The notes under the pieces are model-generated. The model was given only the letters and a program-made list of their open reading frames with translations. It was not told the origin of the DNA and made no database searches. From positions 93,783 to 139,892 of the forward strand of contig JAGCPH010000037.1 in assembly GCA_017645275.1 (NCBI GenBank): 46,110 nt of DNA, read 5' to 3'. This document shows, piece by piece, positions 17,678 through 24,326 of the stretch. Positions within the stretch are counted from its first letter, which is position 1. Each line of letters starts with the position of its first letter. Both the position numbers and the translations under genes were made by a program. This stretch comes from Bacteroidales bacterium. Its GTDB lineage: Bacteria > Bacteroidota > Bacteroidia > Bacteroidales > F082.

Positions 17678-18469
17678 ATGAAAAAGCTTTTAATTATAAC
17701 TATTATGCTAGCATTAGTGCCTTCTATTTATGCACAAAATGCTACACGAGGTGTGATAAGTGGTACATTTTCCGTTAATCGTAATAAGAAAGTGCAATTC
17801 TCACAAGGTAATCTTCAGTACCAAGCATCAACAAAAACTTGGCGTTTCGCAGAGCATCAGTGGGATATGATAGGCGACGGCAACAAGAACATCTCCTCAA
17901 ACTACAGCGGCTGGATAGACCTTTTCGGATGGGGTACTGGCAATAACCCGACAAACTCTTCGACATATTGGAGCGATTATTCCACATTTAATGATTGGGG
18001 GAATAATGCCATTTCCAACGGCGGCGGCAAGAGATGGTTCACTCTTACAAAAGACGAATGGGATTATGTATTTAACTCAAGAAGTACAAACAGTGGGATG
18101 AGATACGCTAAAGCGGTGGTTAATGGTATTAATGGACTAATCCTGTTGCCCGACAACTGGAATGCCAGCTATTACACGTTGAGCAACACTAACAACAGCG
18201 AGGCAGGCTTTACAAACAACAGGGTCTCAAAAGCAATATGGGCGGAGAAGTTTGAGTCCAACGGAGCAGTCTTCATACCTGTCGCAGGCTATCGCTTCGG
18301 AACGGATGTCTACTATGTCGGTGCAGGCGGCTACTACTGGTCGGCTACGGTTCATGGCAGTGATGCATACATATTATGGTTTGATGAGGGTTATCTCAGG
18401 GCAGCTGACGATTACTGGCGCTGCGACTTTGGGTGCTCTGTGCGCCTTGTCTGTTCTGCCGATAAATAA
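17678..18469 (+). CDS. Secreted C-type-lectin-fold protein with a DGR-like variable C-terminus
   Basis: A 263-residue protein with signal peptide MKKLLIITIMLALVPSIYAQ. The body follows the Fibrobacter-type major paralogous/DUF1566-like fold: VQFSQGNLQYQASTKTWRFA, GWIDLFGWGTGNNP, KDEWDYVF and a C-terminal lectin core GGYYWSAT ... GCSVRLVC. In retroelement-diversified members of this fold, the C-terminal core carries Asn at many positions in the template. Here these positions hold Phe, Asp, Tyr, His, Gly and Cys, nearly all encoded by codons ending in C or T, as mutagenesis of AAY codons would give. The secreted product may bind a variable ligand. The two-TM gene follows after 29 bases. Confidence 0.8.
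   Translation: MKKLLIITIMLALVPSIYAQNATRGVISGTFSVNRNKKVQFSQGNLQYQASTKTWRFAEHQWDMIGDGNKNISSNYSGWIDLFGWGTGNNPTNSSTYWSDYSTFNDWGNNAISNGGGKRWFTLTKDEWDYVFNSRSTNSGMRYAKAVVNGINGLILLPDNWNASYYTLSNTNNSEAGFTNNRVSKAIWAEKFESNGAVFIPVAGYRFGTDVYYVGAGGYYWSATVHGSDAYILWFDEGYLRAADDYWRCDFGCSVRLVCSADK
18298..18453 (+). other. Candidate DGR variable region
   Basis: The region encodes RFGTDVYYVGAG to GCSVRLV of the lectin-fold protein. At positions where the family commonly has Asn, the codons are TTC, GAT, TAC, TAT, CAT, GGC, AGT, GAT, TAC, GAT, GGT, TAT, GAC, GAT, TAC, TGC, GAC, TTT and TGC. All are NNY, as expected from adenine-directed mutagenesis of AAC/AAT. The cognate template repeat is not in the window, so the call is inference. 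Confidence 0.45.
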
Positions 18470-18498
18470 ATATATAACAATTATTAAATCTATAACAA

Positions 18499-19158
18499 AT
18501 GTTTGGAAGAATTTTAGGTATTATCATTAGTATCGGCATTATTATTGCCGGATTATCAGGAAATTTTGTGCTTATAGGCACTGAAAGCAGTATTGCTCTC
18601 GTCGTTGTTGGTGTCATATTTCTTATTATTGATATTATACAAATCGTAAGGTATAACAAACAACAAGAAACCGCTAACGGCGATAAGCCAGTTGTGGCTG
18701 AAATCAAAGATAAAGAGAACGTGAAGAATACAAGTGTCAAGCCAGAGACTCAGCCAAAAGTGCAAACTAACCATCACACTCAAATCGAGACAAAGTACTA
18801 TTTCAAAAACATTTTCGGTACTGATTTCAGCCGTTTTGAAGTGCGTGAAAACGTTGCTGTCACAGACATTGCAGGCTATGCAAATGAGAAGTTTCAGCTT
18901 TACAAGACACGGCCATATCAGGCTTACAAAGCAGAGTGGGGCAACCCTTACACATTTGGCCTTTACCAAAACGATGAAGTCAAAGCCCTCATTATGATTG
19001 GCGACGGTCGTAAAATGTGCAAAAATGTAAAATATCTTATATCAAAGATGTACGCCAAGAAATGCGACATTCCTTATGTTACATTCTGGACCGAAGCTCC
19101 GAACGAAAAGGATTATGTGATAATGCGTGTTAACAAGTATTTGAACAATAACATTTAA
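18499..19158 (+). CDS. Two-TM protein with conserved-looking C-terminal domain, upstream of the RT
   Basis: A 219-residue protein. Two hydrophobic segments (about residues 4-20 and 30-52) form a hairpin anchor, followed by a charged linker (about 55-100). A compact alpha/beta domain (about 105-219) carries AYKAEWGNPYTFGLYQNDEV, ALIMIGDGRKM and IPYVTFWTEAPNEKDYVIMR. The strand order loosely recalls PD-(D/E)xK-like domains, but no complete motif is seen and I do not assign it. It is not similar to Avd, the small helical accessory protein of DGRs. It stands between the lectin-fold gene (29-base gap) and the structured segment before the RT, so a role with the RT is plausible. Function unknown. 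Confidence 0.75.
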   Translation: MFGRILGIIISIGIIIAGLSGNFVLIGTESSIALVVVGVIFLIIDIIQIVRYNKQQETANGDKPVVAEIKDKENVKNTSVKPETQPKVQTNHHTQIETKYYFKNIFGTDFSRFEVRENVAVTDIAGYANEKFQLYKTRPYQAYKAEWGNPYTFGLYQNDEVKALIMIGDGRKMCKNVKYLISKMYAKKCDIPYVTFWTEAPNEKDYVIMRVNKYLNNNI

Positions 19159-19167
19159 TTTTAAACA

Positions 19168-19304
19168 GAAAAAGGAGGATGCGGCTTTCGCCGTGCCTGC
19201 AACGGATGCAGCATTGTCAACAACAGGTTTTGCAGGCTGACCCGACAATGTATCATCTCGTAAATTGTCAAACTTTGACAATTCAAAGCAATTCCTCCTT
19301 TTCT
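19168..19304 (+). ncRNA. Candidate structured RNA upstream of the reverse transcriptase
   Basis: A closing stem pairs AAAAGGAGGA (19170-19179) with TCCTCCTTTT (19293-19302). Inside are CGGC/GCCG with a TTTC loop (19182-19193), GCCTGCAA/TTGCAGGC (19195-19202 with 19230-19237), and a perfect 10-bp inverted repeat AATTGTCAAA/TTTGACAATT (19263-19283). CATTGTC (19212-19218) can also pair with GACAATG (19244-19250), giving an alternative fold. A branched RNA closed by a long terminal stem immediately 5' of an RT is the layout seen in retrons and in some defence RTs with ncRNA partners. It shows no similarity to the lectin gene's 3' end, so it is not a DGR template repeat. Confidence 0.6.
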
Positions 19305-19313
19305 TTTTTTGTT

Positions 19314-20516
19314 ATGGAAAGCATTCTGCATCAGATAGCCAATCAGCAAGTGTGGGAGGAATACTTAGCCTGTCGCCTAAAACAAGGTCGCCTTAATTGG
19401 CGTGAGTTTGACGAGCTTGATTCTTTTGTGGAGCAGAAACAATATCTCCCCACTATTTCCAAGCTGTTGGACGATGGGTTAAGTATCCCGACCAAAAAGC
19501 TTATAAACAAAAGCGGCACTGATAAAAAACGAGTTGTTTACACTTATCCCAACGATGAGGTGCTCGTTTTGAAAGTAATCGCTTCCCTTTTGTACAAATA
19601 CGACAATATCTTTGCCTCAAACTGCTATGCGTTCAGAAAAAACATAACGGCTCACGACGCTGTTTTTAAAATACAAAAAGCAGTTAGAGGCAAGAGATTT
19701 TGGGCATATAAGACAGATATCCACAACTATTTCAATTCATTAGACATTTCGTTGCTTCTTCCAATGCTTTCTGATATATTCTCGGATGATAAATCTCTAT
19801 ACGACTTTTTTGAAAAAATGCTGACGAATAAAAGAGTTAATGTGAATGGAGTTATTACCGAGGAAGAAAGTAAGGGCGTTATGGCTGGTACCCCAACGGC
19901 ATCGTTTCTGGCTAATGTCTATTTGATGAAAGTCGATAAATATTTTGAAGAAAAAGGCGTTATATATGCCAGGTATTCAGATGATATTATCATATTTGCC
20001 CCAAATGAAACAACCTTGCAGGAATACAAAAACACGTTGTTTGGTTTCTTTAATGAATATCATCTGGAAATCAATCCAAAAAAGGAGAAAACCCATACCC
20101 CTGATGATGGTTTTGAATTTTTGGGATTCAAATGTCAAGAAGATAAAATCGATATTTCATCTTCCACAAAAGCCAAAATCAAAGGCAAGATACGACGCAA
20201 AGCGCATGCTTTGATGCGTTGGCGTACTAAACACAACGTTTCGGCAGACAAGGCCATAAAAGGGTTCATTAAATCAATAAACATCCGGTTTTACGAGTCA
20301 GACGATCCTGAAACACTCAACTGGTCTAGATGGTTTTTCCCCGTAATCAACCAAGCTGAAGGCTTGAAGGAAATAGACCATTACATCCAGCAAAATATCC
20401 GATACTTAACCACAGGAAAACATAATAAATCCAACTATAGGACCAAGTATTCTGATATAAAAAGATTAGGGTATAGAAGCTTGGTTAATGAGTTTTTTAA
20501 GTACAAAATCGTATAA
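19314..20516 (+). CDS. Stand-alone reverse transcriptase, not intron-type
   Basis: A 400-residue RT. Motif 1/2 region: VVYTYPNDEVLVLKVIASLL and YAFRKNITAHDAV (about 74-117). Motif 3 WAYKTDIHNYFNSLD carries catalytic D135. Motif 4 is GTPTASFLANVYL (192-204), and motif 5 is YARYSDD with D223 and D224. Motifs 6/7 are LEINPKKEKT and FEFLGF (251-272), followed by a helical thumb and a C-terminal extension (YLTTGKHNKSNY, LGYRSLVNEF). Motif 4 is short like retron and DGR RTs, not the GTPQGGVISP of group II introns. It lacks the DGR 'SQ' and the retron NAxxH and VTG signatures. There is no maturase or HNH domain. Start at ATG 19314; an in-frame ATG at 19179 runs through the structured segment and is rejected. 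Confidence 0.88.
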   Translation: MESILHQIANQQVWEEYLACRLKQGRLNWREFDELDSFVEQKQYLPTISKLLDDGLSIPTKKLINKSGTDKKRVVYTYPNDEVLVLKVIASLLYKYDNIFASNCYAFRKNITAHDAVFKIQKAVRGKRFWAYKTDIHNYFNSLDISLLLPMLSDIFSDDKSLYDFFEKMLTNKRVNVNGVITEEESKGVMAGTPTASFLANVYLMKVDKYFEEKGVIYARYSDDIIIFAPNETTLQEYKNTLFGFFNEYHLEINPKKEKTHTPDDGFEFLGFKCQEDKIDISSSTKAKIKGKIRRKAHALMRWRTKHNVSADKAIKGFIKSINIRFYESDDPETLNWSRWFFPVINQAEGLKEIDHYIQQNIRYLTTGKHNKSNYRTKYSDIKRLGYRSLVNEFFKYKIV

Positions 20517-20541
20517 GTTTGATCAAATTCATATCTTGTTG

Positions 20542-20572
20542 TTTGCAACATAAATTATTTTTACTATTTTTG
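20542..20572 (+). promoter_or_regulatory. Complete promoter for the Fic-derived gene
   Basis: TTTG (20542-20545), a 19-base spacer, then TATTTTTG (20565-20572), 25 bases before the ATG at 20597. It fits the Bacteroidetes consensus. It shows that the gene after the RT has its own transcription. Confidence 0.65.
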
Positions 20573-20596
20573 CATGTTTCAATATTGTTGTTTCCA

Positions 20597-20974
20597 ATGA
20601 AACAGGAACTTGCCAACGAGTTGTTGAGCGCGCTCAAGGAATACAAAGAACTGGGCATCGCGGAGCAGATAGACTACCAGAAGTTCTATCTGGACTCAGT
20701 TATTAGCAATTCCGCAGCTCTTTCTGACCTATATCCAGATCCAATTGCCCCTGAAATGGTCGATAATTGTACAAAAGAGCCTTCCGAAGCAGAGAGAATG
20801 GCCGATATTTTGGATTTCGTGGCCGATAAAGATGCGATAACCACCGAGATGATTGTAAAACGATTCGATTTCACGGCCACTACAGCGAAACGCTATCTGC
20901 GACAACTAACCGAGTTTGGCTATCTGAAAGCTCATGGTGGCAATAAGAATCGTACTTATCAGGTCTTGTTTTGA
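20597..20974 (+). pseudogene. Fic-protein remnant: N-terminal helix plus C-terminal winged helix
   Basis: A 125-residue open frame from ATG 20597. The first 35 residues (LLSALKEYKELGIAEQIDYQ) match the N-terminus of Bacteroidetes Fic-family AMP transferases. The last 60 (FDFTATTAKRYLRQLTEFGY) match their C-terminal winged helix. The catalytic Fic domain with its HPFxxGNGR motif is absent, and residues 35-60 bridge the two ends directly. Typical Fic proteins are about 330 residues, so roughly 200 residues are missing without loss of frame. It may be a decayed gene or a mini-protein kept for its DNA-binding part. Upstream TTG/ATG codons at 20519 would add hydrophobic residues from the promoter and are rejected. 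Confidence 0.6.
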
Positions 20975-21052
20975 CCCGATAATTTATAAAAATCAAGGCT
21001 TGTCAGTCACCCAATAAAATATTTTAAAAAAAAACGAGTAAAACCCCTCAAT

Positions 21053-21090
21053 ATTCGGAATTTATTGTAATTTTGCAGAAAATTCCGAAT
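21053..21090 (+). promoter_or_regulatory. Inverted repeat flanking the -7 box of the ATPase gene
   Basis: ATTCGGAATTT (21053-21063) and AAATTCCGAAT (21080-21090) are perfect 11-bp inverted repeats. They enclose the -7 box TAATTTTG (21068-21075). The second arm ends 7 bases before the ATG. This is the layout of an operator for a dimeric repressor, or of a short leader hairpin. Confidence 0.65.
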
Positions 21091-21097
21091 AGAGATA

Positions 21098-22348
21098 ATG
21101 CGATACATTAATAGAGACAGCTATCTGCAACAACTGATAAACCGCAAGGACAACGGCGAAATCAAAGTCATTACCGGCCCGAGAAGATGCGGTAAATCGT
21201 GGCTGCTTAACAGAATATATAAGGATTACCTGATAAAATATGGCATTCCTGAAAAGAATATCATTATCGTGTCTTTCGACGTCGATGAAGAGGAAAACGG
21301 CGATCTTTCCGACCGTCAGGCATTGAAATCTTATCTTTATAGCCGTATTACATCGAAAGAAGAGCCATATTACGTCATCCTTGATGAAGTTCAAGAAGTT
21401 GAGGGATTTGAGAAACTGGTGAACGGCTTGAATGCAAAAGATAATGTTGATGTGTATGTGACTGGAAGCAATTCGCATTTCCTTTCTTCCGATATAAATA
21501 CCATTTTCCGTGGGCGTGGCGATGAGGTGAGGGTTTATCCGTTCTCGTTCAAGGAATTCTGTATTGGCCGTACTGAGCCGACAAATGAACTTTGGAAGGA
21601 GTATTACACTTACGGAGGTATGCCAGGTCTTCGTAAGCATCAAACTCCGGAAGAAAAGATCGTTTACCTACAACGCCTTTGGAACAAGACATATCTGGAT
21701 GACGTTGTTGAACGTCATCATGTTAAAAACCGCGAAGCTCTCGATGCTTTGGTCGATGCTCTCTGCTCTTCAGTGGGCTCGCTTACCAATCCGAATCGTG
21801 TCAGCAATATCCTTCAAAGTACCCAAAATGTGAAAATAGACCCTGATACGGTATCAAACTATATTAGTTATTTGGAAGAGGCTTTTCTTTTTGAAGGTGC
21901 AAAACGCTATAACATTAAGGGTAACAAATATTTTGAGAGTATAAAGAAGTATTATACTGTCGATGTCGGTCTTAGAAATGCCAAACTTAATTTCCGCCAA
22001 CAGGAGGTAACACATATAATGGAAAATGTGATATATAACGAATTGCGAATGCGTGGATATGCTGTTGATGTCGGAGTGATAGAATCACGTGAGATGCGCA
22101 ACGGCAAGCAGGAATATATCCAATATGAGGTAGATTTTATAGCCAGCAACGGCATCAATAAATACTATATACAATCGGCTTATGCCATTGATGACGAAGA
22201 AAAACGTCAGCAAGAGATGAAATCATTGTTAAAAATAGATGACAGTTTCCAGAAAATTGTCATAGTGGGGCAGGATATAGCCGAATATTCCGACAACAAA
22301 GGAATCCGTTTCATGGGTTTGTTCCAATTTTTGCAGTCAGGACTTTGA
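21098..22348 (+). CDS. AAA ATPase with DUF4143 C-terminus
   Basis: A 416-residue protein. Walker A GPRRCGKS lies at residues 27-34, and the Walker B-like VILDEVQEVEGF around 92-103, followed by VTGSNSHFLS (sensor-like). The C-terminal region matches DUF4143: the YEVDFIAS strand corresponds to the nuclease-like Asp, but the following strand reads YYIQSAY, so the E-x-K of an intact PD-(D/E)xK site is missing. Compare the gene at 5220, which has IEVK. It probably acts as an ATP-dependent regulator rather than a nuclease. A palindrome over its promoter suggests repression, perhaps by a TA-like or autoregulatory mechanism. It is the last gene of the AT-rich island. Confidence 0.85.
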   Translation: MRYINRDSYLQQLINRKDNGEIKVITGPRRCGKSWLLNRIYKDYLIKYGIPEKNIIIVSFDVDEEENGDLSDRQALKSYLYSRITSKEEPYYVILDEVQEVEGFEKLVNGLNAKDNVDVYVTGSNSHFLSSDINTIFRGRGDEVRVYPFSFKEFCIGRTEPTNELWKEYYTYGGMPGLRKHQTPEEKIVYLQRLWNKTYLDDVVERHHVKNREALDALVDALCSSVGSLTNPNRVSNILQSTQNVKIDPDTVSNYISYLEEAFLFEGAKRYNIKGNKYFESIKKYYTVDVGLRNAKLNFRQQEVTHIMENVIYNELRMRGYAVDVGVIESREMRNGKQEYIQYEVDFIASNGINKYYIQSAYAIDDEEKRQQEMKSLLKIDDSFQKIVIVGQDIAEYSDNKGIRFMGLFQFLQSGL

Positions 22349-22440
22349 ATTATTGCTCAACATCACTAATGACTGAGTTATCGTTAGAGTTGGAAGCAAT
22401 AAGACCGGTCATTGGAAAATCATGTAACCTTTCAAATAAA

Positions 22441-22478
22441 ATGTCCCCGAATGACATAACTTTGCTTTTCGGGGACAT
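22441..22478 (-). terminator. Hairpin between convergent genes
   Basis: ATGTCCCCGA (22441-22450) pairs with TCGGGGACAT (22469-22478), a 10-bp GC-rich stem. The T-rich side (ATTTTATTT) follows on the minus strand, so it most likely terminates the aminotransferase gene. It may also stop read-through from the ATPase. It marks the right edge of the island. Confidence 0.65.
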
Positions 22479-22498
22479 TATAGTCTAGAAAGCTATTC

Positions 22499-23623
22499 TT
22501 AGCACATCTCCAGCACCGCGTCAGTGACGTATTTCAGCTGTTCGTCGGTGAACTCGGTGTGGATTGGCAATGCCATCACGTGGTCGCAGAGGTACTCGCA
22601 GACCGGGAAGTCGCCTTTCTTGTAGCGTGGGTCGGCGTAAGCCTTCTGCATATGCAAGGCCACCGGATAGTAGATGGCGCATGCGATGCCTTTCGACTGC
22701 AGATGTTCCATCACCTTGGCACGGTCCAAACCCTTGAGAACCACCACATACTGGTGATACACATGGTCGGTGAACGACGCCACTTTCGGAGTCACGATCT
22801 TGTCGGTCTGTGCGAAAGCCTTGTCGTAATATGCCGCCGCATACTGGCGTGCCTTGATATATTCGTCAAGATGTTTCAGTTTGATGTCCAAGACAGCCGC
22901 CTGGATAGCGTCGAGACGTGAGTTAACTCCCACATAATCATGATAATAGCGCACTTTCATACCATGGTTCACCACCACGCGCATCATGTCGGCGAGAGCG
23001 TCGTCGTTGGTGAATATAGCGCCACCGTCACCATAGCATCCGAGGTTCTTCGATGGGAAGAACGAGGTGCAGCCGATGTTTCCGATAGTTCCAGACTTCT
23101 TCACTGTGCCGTCTTTGAAAGTGTAATTAGCGCCGATAGCCTGTGCGTTGTCTTCCACAACATAAAGGTTATGGCGTTTCGCAATGTCCATGATGGCATC
23201 CATATTGGCGCACTGGCCAAACAGATGCACCGGCACGATAGCCTTTGTGCGAGGAGTGATAGCCTTCTCAACTGCAACAGGATCAATGCAATAGGTGTCC
23301 ATGTCGACATCCACCACCACTGGTGTGAGACGCAGCAAAGCGACCACCTCAGCTGTCGCGATAAACGTAAACGAAGTGGTGATGACCTCGTCGCCCGGTT
23401 TCAGGCCGAGACCCATCATAGCCACCTGCAAAGCGTCGGTGCCATTGGCGCACGGAATCACATGTTTTACATTGAGATATTGTTGCAAATCTTCTTGGAA
23501 TTTCTGTACAAAAGGACCGCCGATGAAACCGCCAGTCGCTAATATCTGCTGGATGGAAGCGTCAACTTCCGGTTTGATTTTGTTGTATTGACCAACGAGG
23601 TCAACCATTGGGATTTTCATCAT
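22499..23623 (-). CDS. DegT/DnrJ/EryC1/StrS-family aminotransferase
   Basis: A 374-residue PLP enzyme. Family motifs: ATGGFIGGPFVQKFQ near the N-terminus, CANGTDALQVAM (about 58-69), SFTFIATAE, VVEDNAQAIGA with D158, and FFPSKNLG with the PLP-binding Lys at 192. SRLDAIQAAVL and the C-terminal CAIYYPVALHMQ are also present. These enzymes transfer an amino group to keto-sugars for surface polysaccharide. The closest functional type is the sugar aminotransferase of WbpE kind, but the substrate cannot be read. It stands alone, convergent to the island and divergent from rpmB, not in an obvious polysaccharide operon. Either of two adjacent ATGs may be the start. Confidence 0.9.
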   Translation of the reverse strand: MMKIPMVDLVGQYNKIKPEVDASIQQILATGGFIGGPFVQKFQEDLQQYLNVKHVIPCANGTDALQVAMMGLGLKPGDEVITTSFTFIATAEVVALLRLTPVVVDVDMDTYCIDPVAVEKAITPRTKAIVPVHLFGQCANMDAIMDIAKRHNLYVVEDNAQAIGANYTFKDGTVKKSGTIGNIGCTSFFPSKNLGCYGDGGAIFTNDDALADMMRVVVNHGMKVRYYHDYVGVNSRLDAIQAAVLDIKLKHLDEYIKARQYAAAYYDKAFAQTDKIVTPKVASFTDHVYHQYVVVLKGLDRAKVMEHLQSKGIACAIYYPVALHMQKAYADPRYKKGDFPVCEYLCDHVMALPIHTEFTDEQLKYVTDAVLEMC

Positions 23624-23642
23624 TTTTTTAAGTTTTAAAGCG

Positions 23643-23650
23643 CAAAAATA
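23643..23650 (-). promoter_or_regulatory. -7 box of the aminotransferase gene
   Basis: CAAAAATA on the plus strand reads TATTTTTG on the minus strand, 20 bases before the start at 23623. It matches the Bacteroidetes -7 consensus. Confidence 0.55.
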
Positions 23651-23658
23651 ATATTTTT

Positions 23659-23787
23659 TCTCACAGATTTCACAGATTTACACTGATTTTTTTCTTTTCT
23701 TCCTCAAATCTGTGAAAATCTCTCGCTTTAGCGAGCAAATAATTGCGGTATAATTTATCTGTGACATCTGTGTAATCTGTGAGAGAA
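23659..23787. repeat. Inverted-repeat element (TCTCACAGATT type)
   Basis: TCTCACAGATTTCACAGAT at the left end pairs with ATCTGTGTAATCTGTGAGA at the right end. Between them lie further CTGTGAAAATCT copies and a small hairpin CTCGC/GCGAG. Repeats built on 'TCACAGATTnCACAGAT' occur in many Bacteroidetes genomes as dispersed elements. It sits between the divergent aminotransferase and rpmB promoters. Confidence 0.7.
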
Positions 23788-23839
23788 AGAAGAATTTTAT
23801 TTTTTTCAAAAAAAATGTAAATCATATCAAAAAAAGTTG

Positions 23840-23847
23840 TATTTTTG
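23840..23847 (+). promoter_or_regulatory. -7 box of rpmB
   Basis: TATTTTTG followed by CAG, 46 bases before the rpmB start. It fits the Bacteroidetes -7 consensus. Confidence 0.6.
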
Positions 23848-23893
23848 CAGTCCGTTTCGTAAAAGGAAATAAGAACAAAAAAATATTAGAAAA

Positions 23894-24136
23894 ATGTCAA
23901 GAATTTGTCAGATTACAGGTAAGAAGGTCATCAGTGGAAACAACGTTTCACACTCAAACAGAAAGACCAAGAGAACTTTCAGTCCTAACTTGAAGATCAA
24001 GAGATTCTACGTTCCAGAGTGGGATGAATGGGTAGTTTTGAAAGTTTCTGCAGCAGGTTTGCGCACCATCGACAAGAAAGGCGTTTATCAGGCAATGGTC
24101 GACGCAGCAAAAGATGGTAACCTCAACCGCTGGTAA
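23894..24136 (+). CDS. rpmB: 50S ribosomal protein L28
   Basis: An 80-residue protein beginning [20 protein letters not shown], with [12 protein letters not shown] and the C-terminal LRTIDKKGV, all diagnostic for L28. It is a structural protein of the large ribosomal subunit near the exit-site region. In most Bacteroidetes rpmB is followed by rpmG (L33) and a small DUF4295 gene; here a terminator follows after about 20 bases and neither is present. It therefore forms a single-gene unit. Its own promoter lies at 23840. Confidence 0.97.
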   Translation: MSRICQITGKKVISGNNVSHSNRKTKRTFSPNLKIKRFYVPEWDEWVVLKVSAAGLRTIDKKGVYQAMVDAAKDGNLNRW

Positions 24137-24156
24137 GATATGACTATTTGAAAAAG

Positions 24157-24186
24157 AAGCCGTCTGCATCAAGGCGGCTTTTTTTT
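24157..24186 (+). terminator. Terminator after rpmB
   Basis: AAGCCG (24157-24162) pairs with CGGCTT (24175-24180), followed by a run of eight T. It is a compact intrinsic terminator 20 bases after the rpmB stop. Confidence 0.8.
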
Positions 24187-24222
24187 ATAATAAAAGTGTA
24201 TTATTAACGTTAACAATAATAT

Positions 24223-24320
24223 GTCATTTCGAGCGAAGTCGAGAAATCACCGCCAATAATTGATGCAGAATCATCCCAATGCCGGTGATTTCTCCACTCC
24301 CTTCGGTCGGTCGAAATGAC
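24223..24320. repeat. Complete GTCATTTCGA palindromic repeat
   Basis: The left arm starts GTCATTTCGAGCGAAGTCGA, then GAAATCACCG. The right arm reads CGGTGATTTCTCCACT, then GGTCGAAATGAC. The arms are imperfect inverted copies about 40 bases long around a spacer. It ends 6 bases before the TonB receptor start, so its hairpin would form in that gene's 5' leader. Confidence 0.8.
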
Positions 24321-24326
24321 GGAAAC

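Noticed and set aside
19159-19313. DGR template repeat between the two-TM gene and the RT
   Set aside because: Compared by eye with the lectin gene's last 170 bases; apart from short chance matches no A-substituted copy is seen.
19179-19313. 45-residue N-terminal extension of the RT from ATG 19179
   Set aside because: The frame is open, but AGGAGG touches the ATG with no spacing, the peptide is not RT-like, and the segment is fully occupied by hairpins.
19314-20516. Group II intron-encoded protein
   Set aside because: No maturase or HNH domain, short motif 4, and no domain V-like intron structure downstream.
22559-23542. Plus-strand open frames opposite the aminotransferase
   Set aside because: They are His/Val-rich shadows of the minus-strand gene, whose protein has all family motifs.
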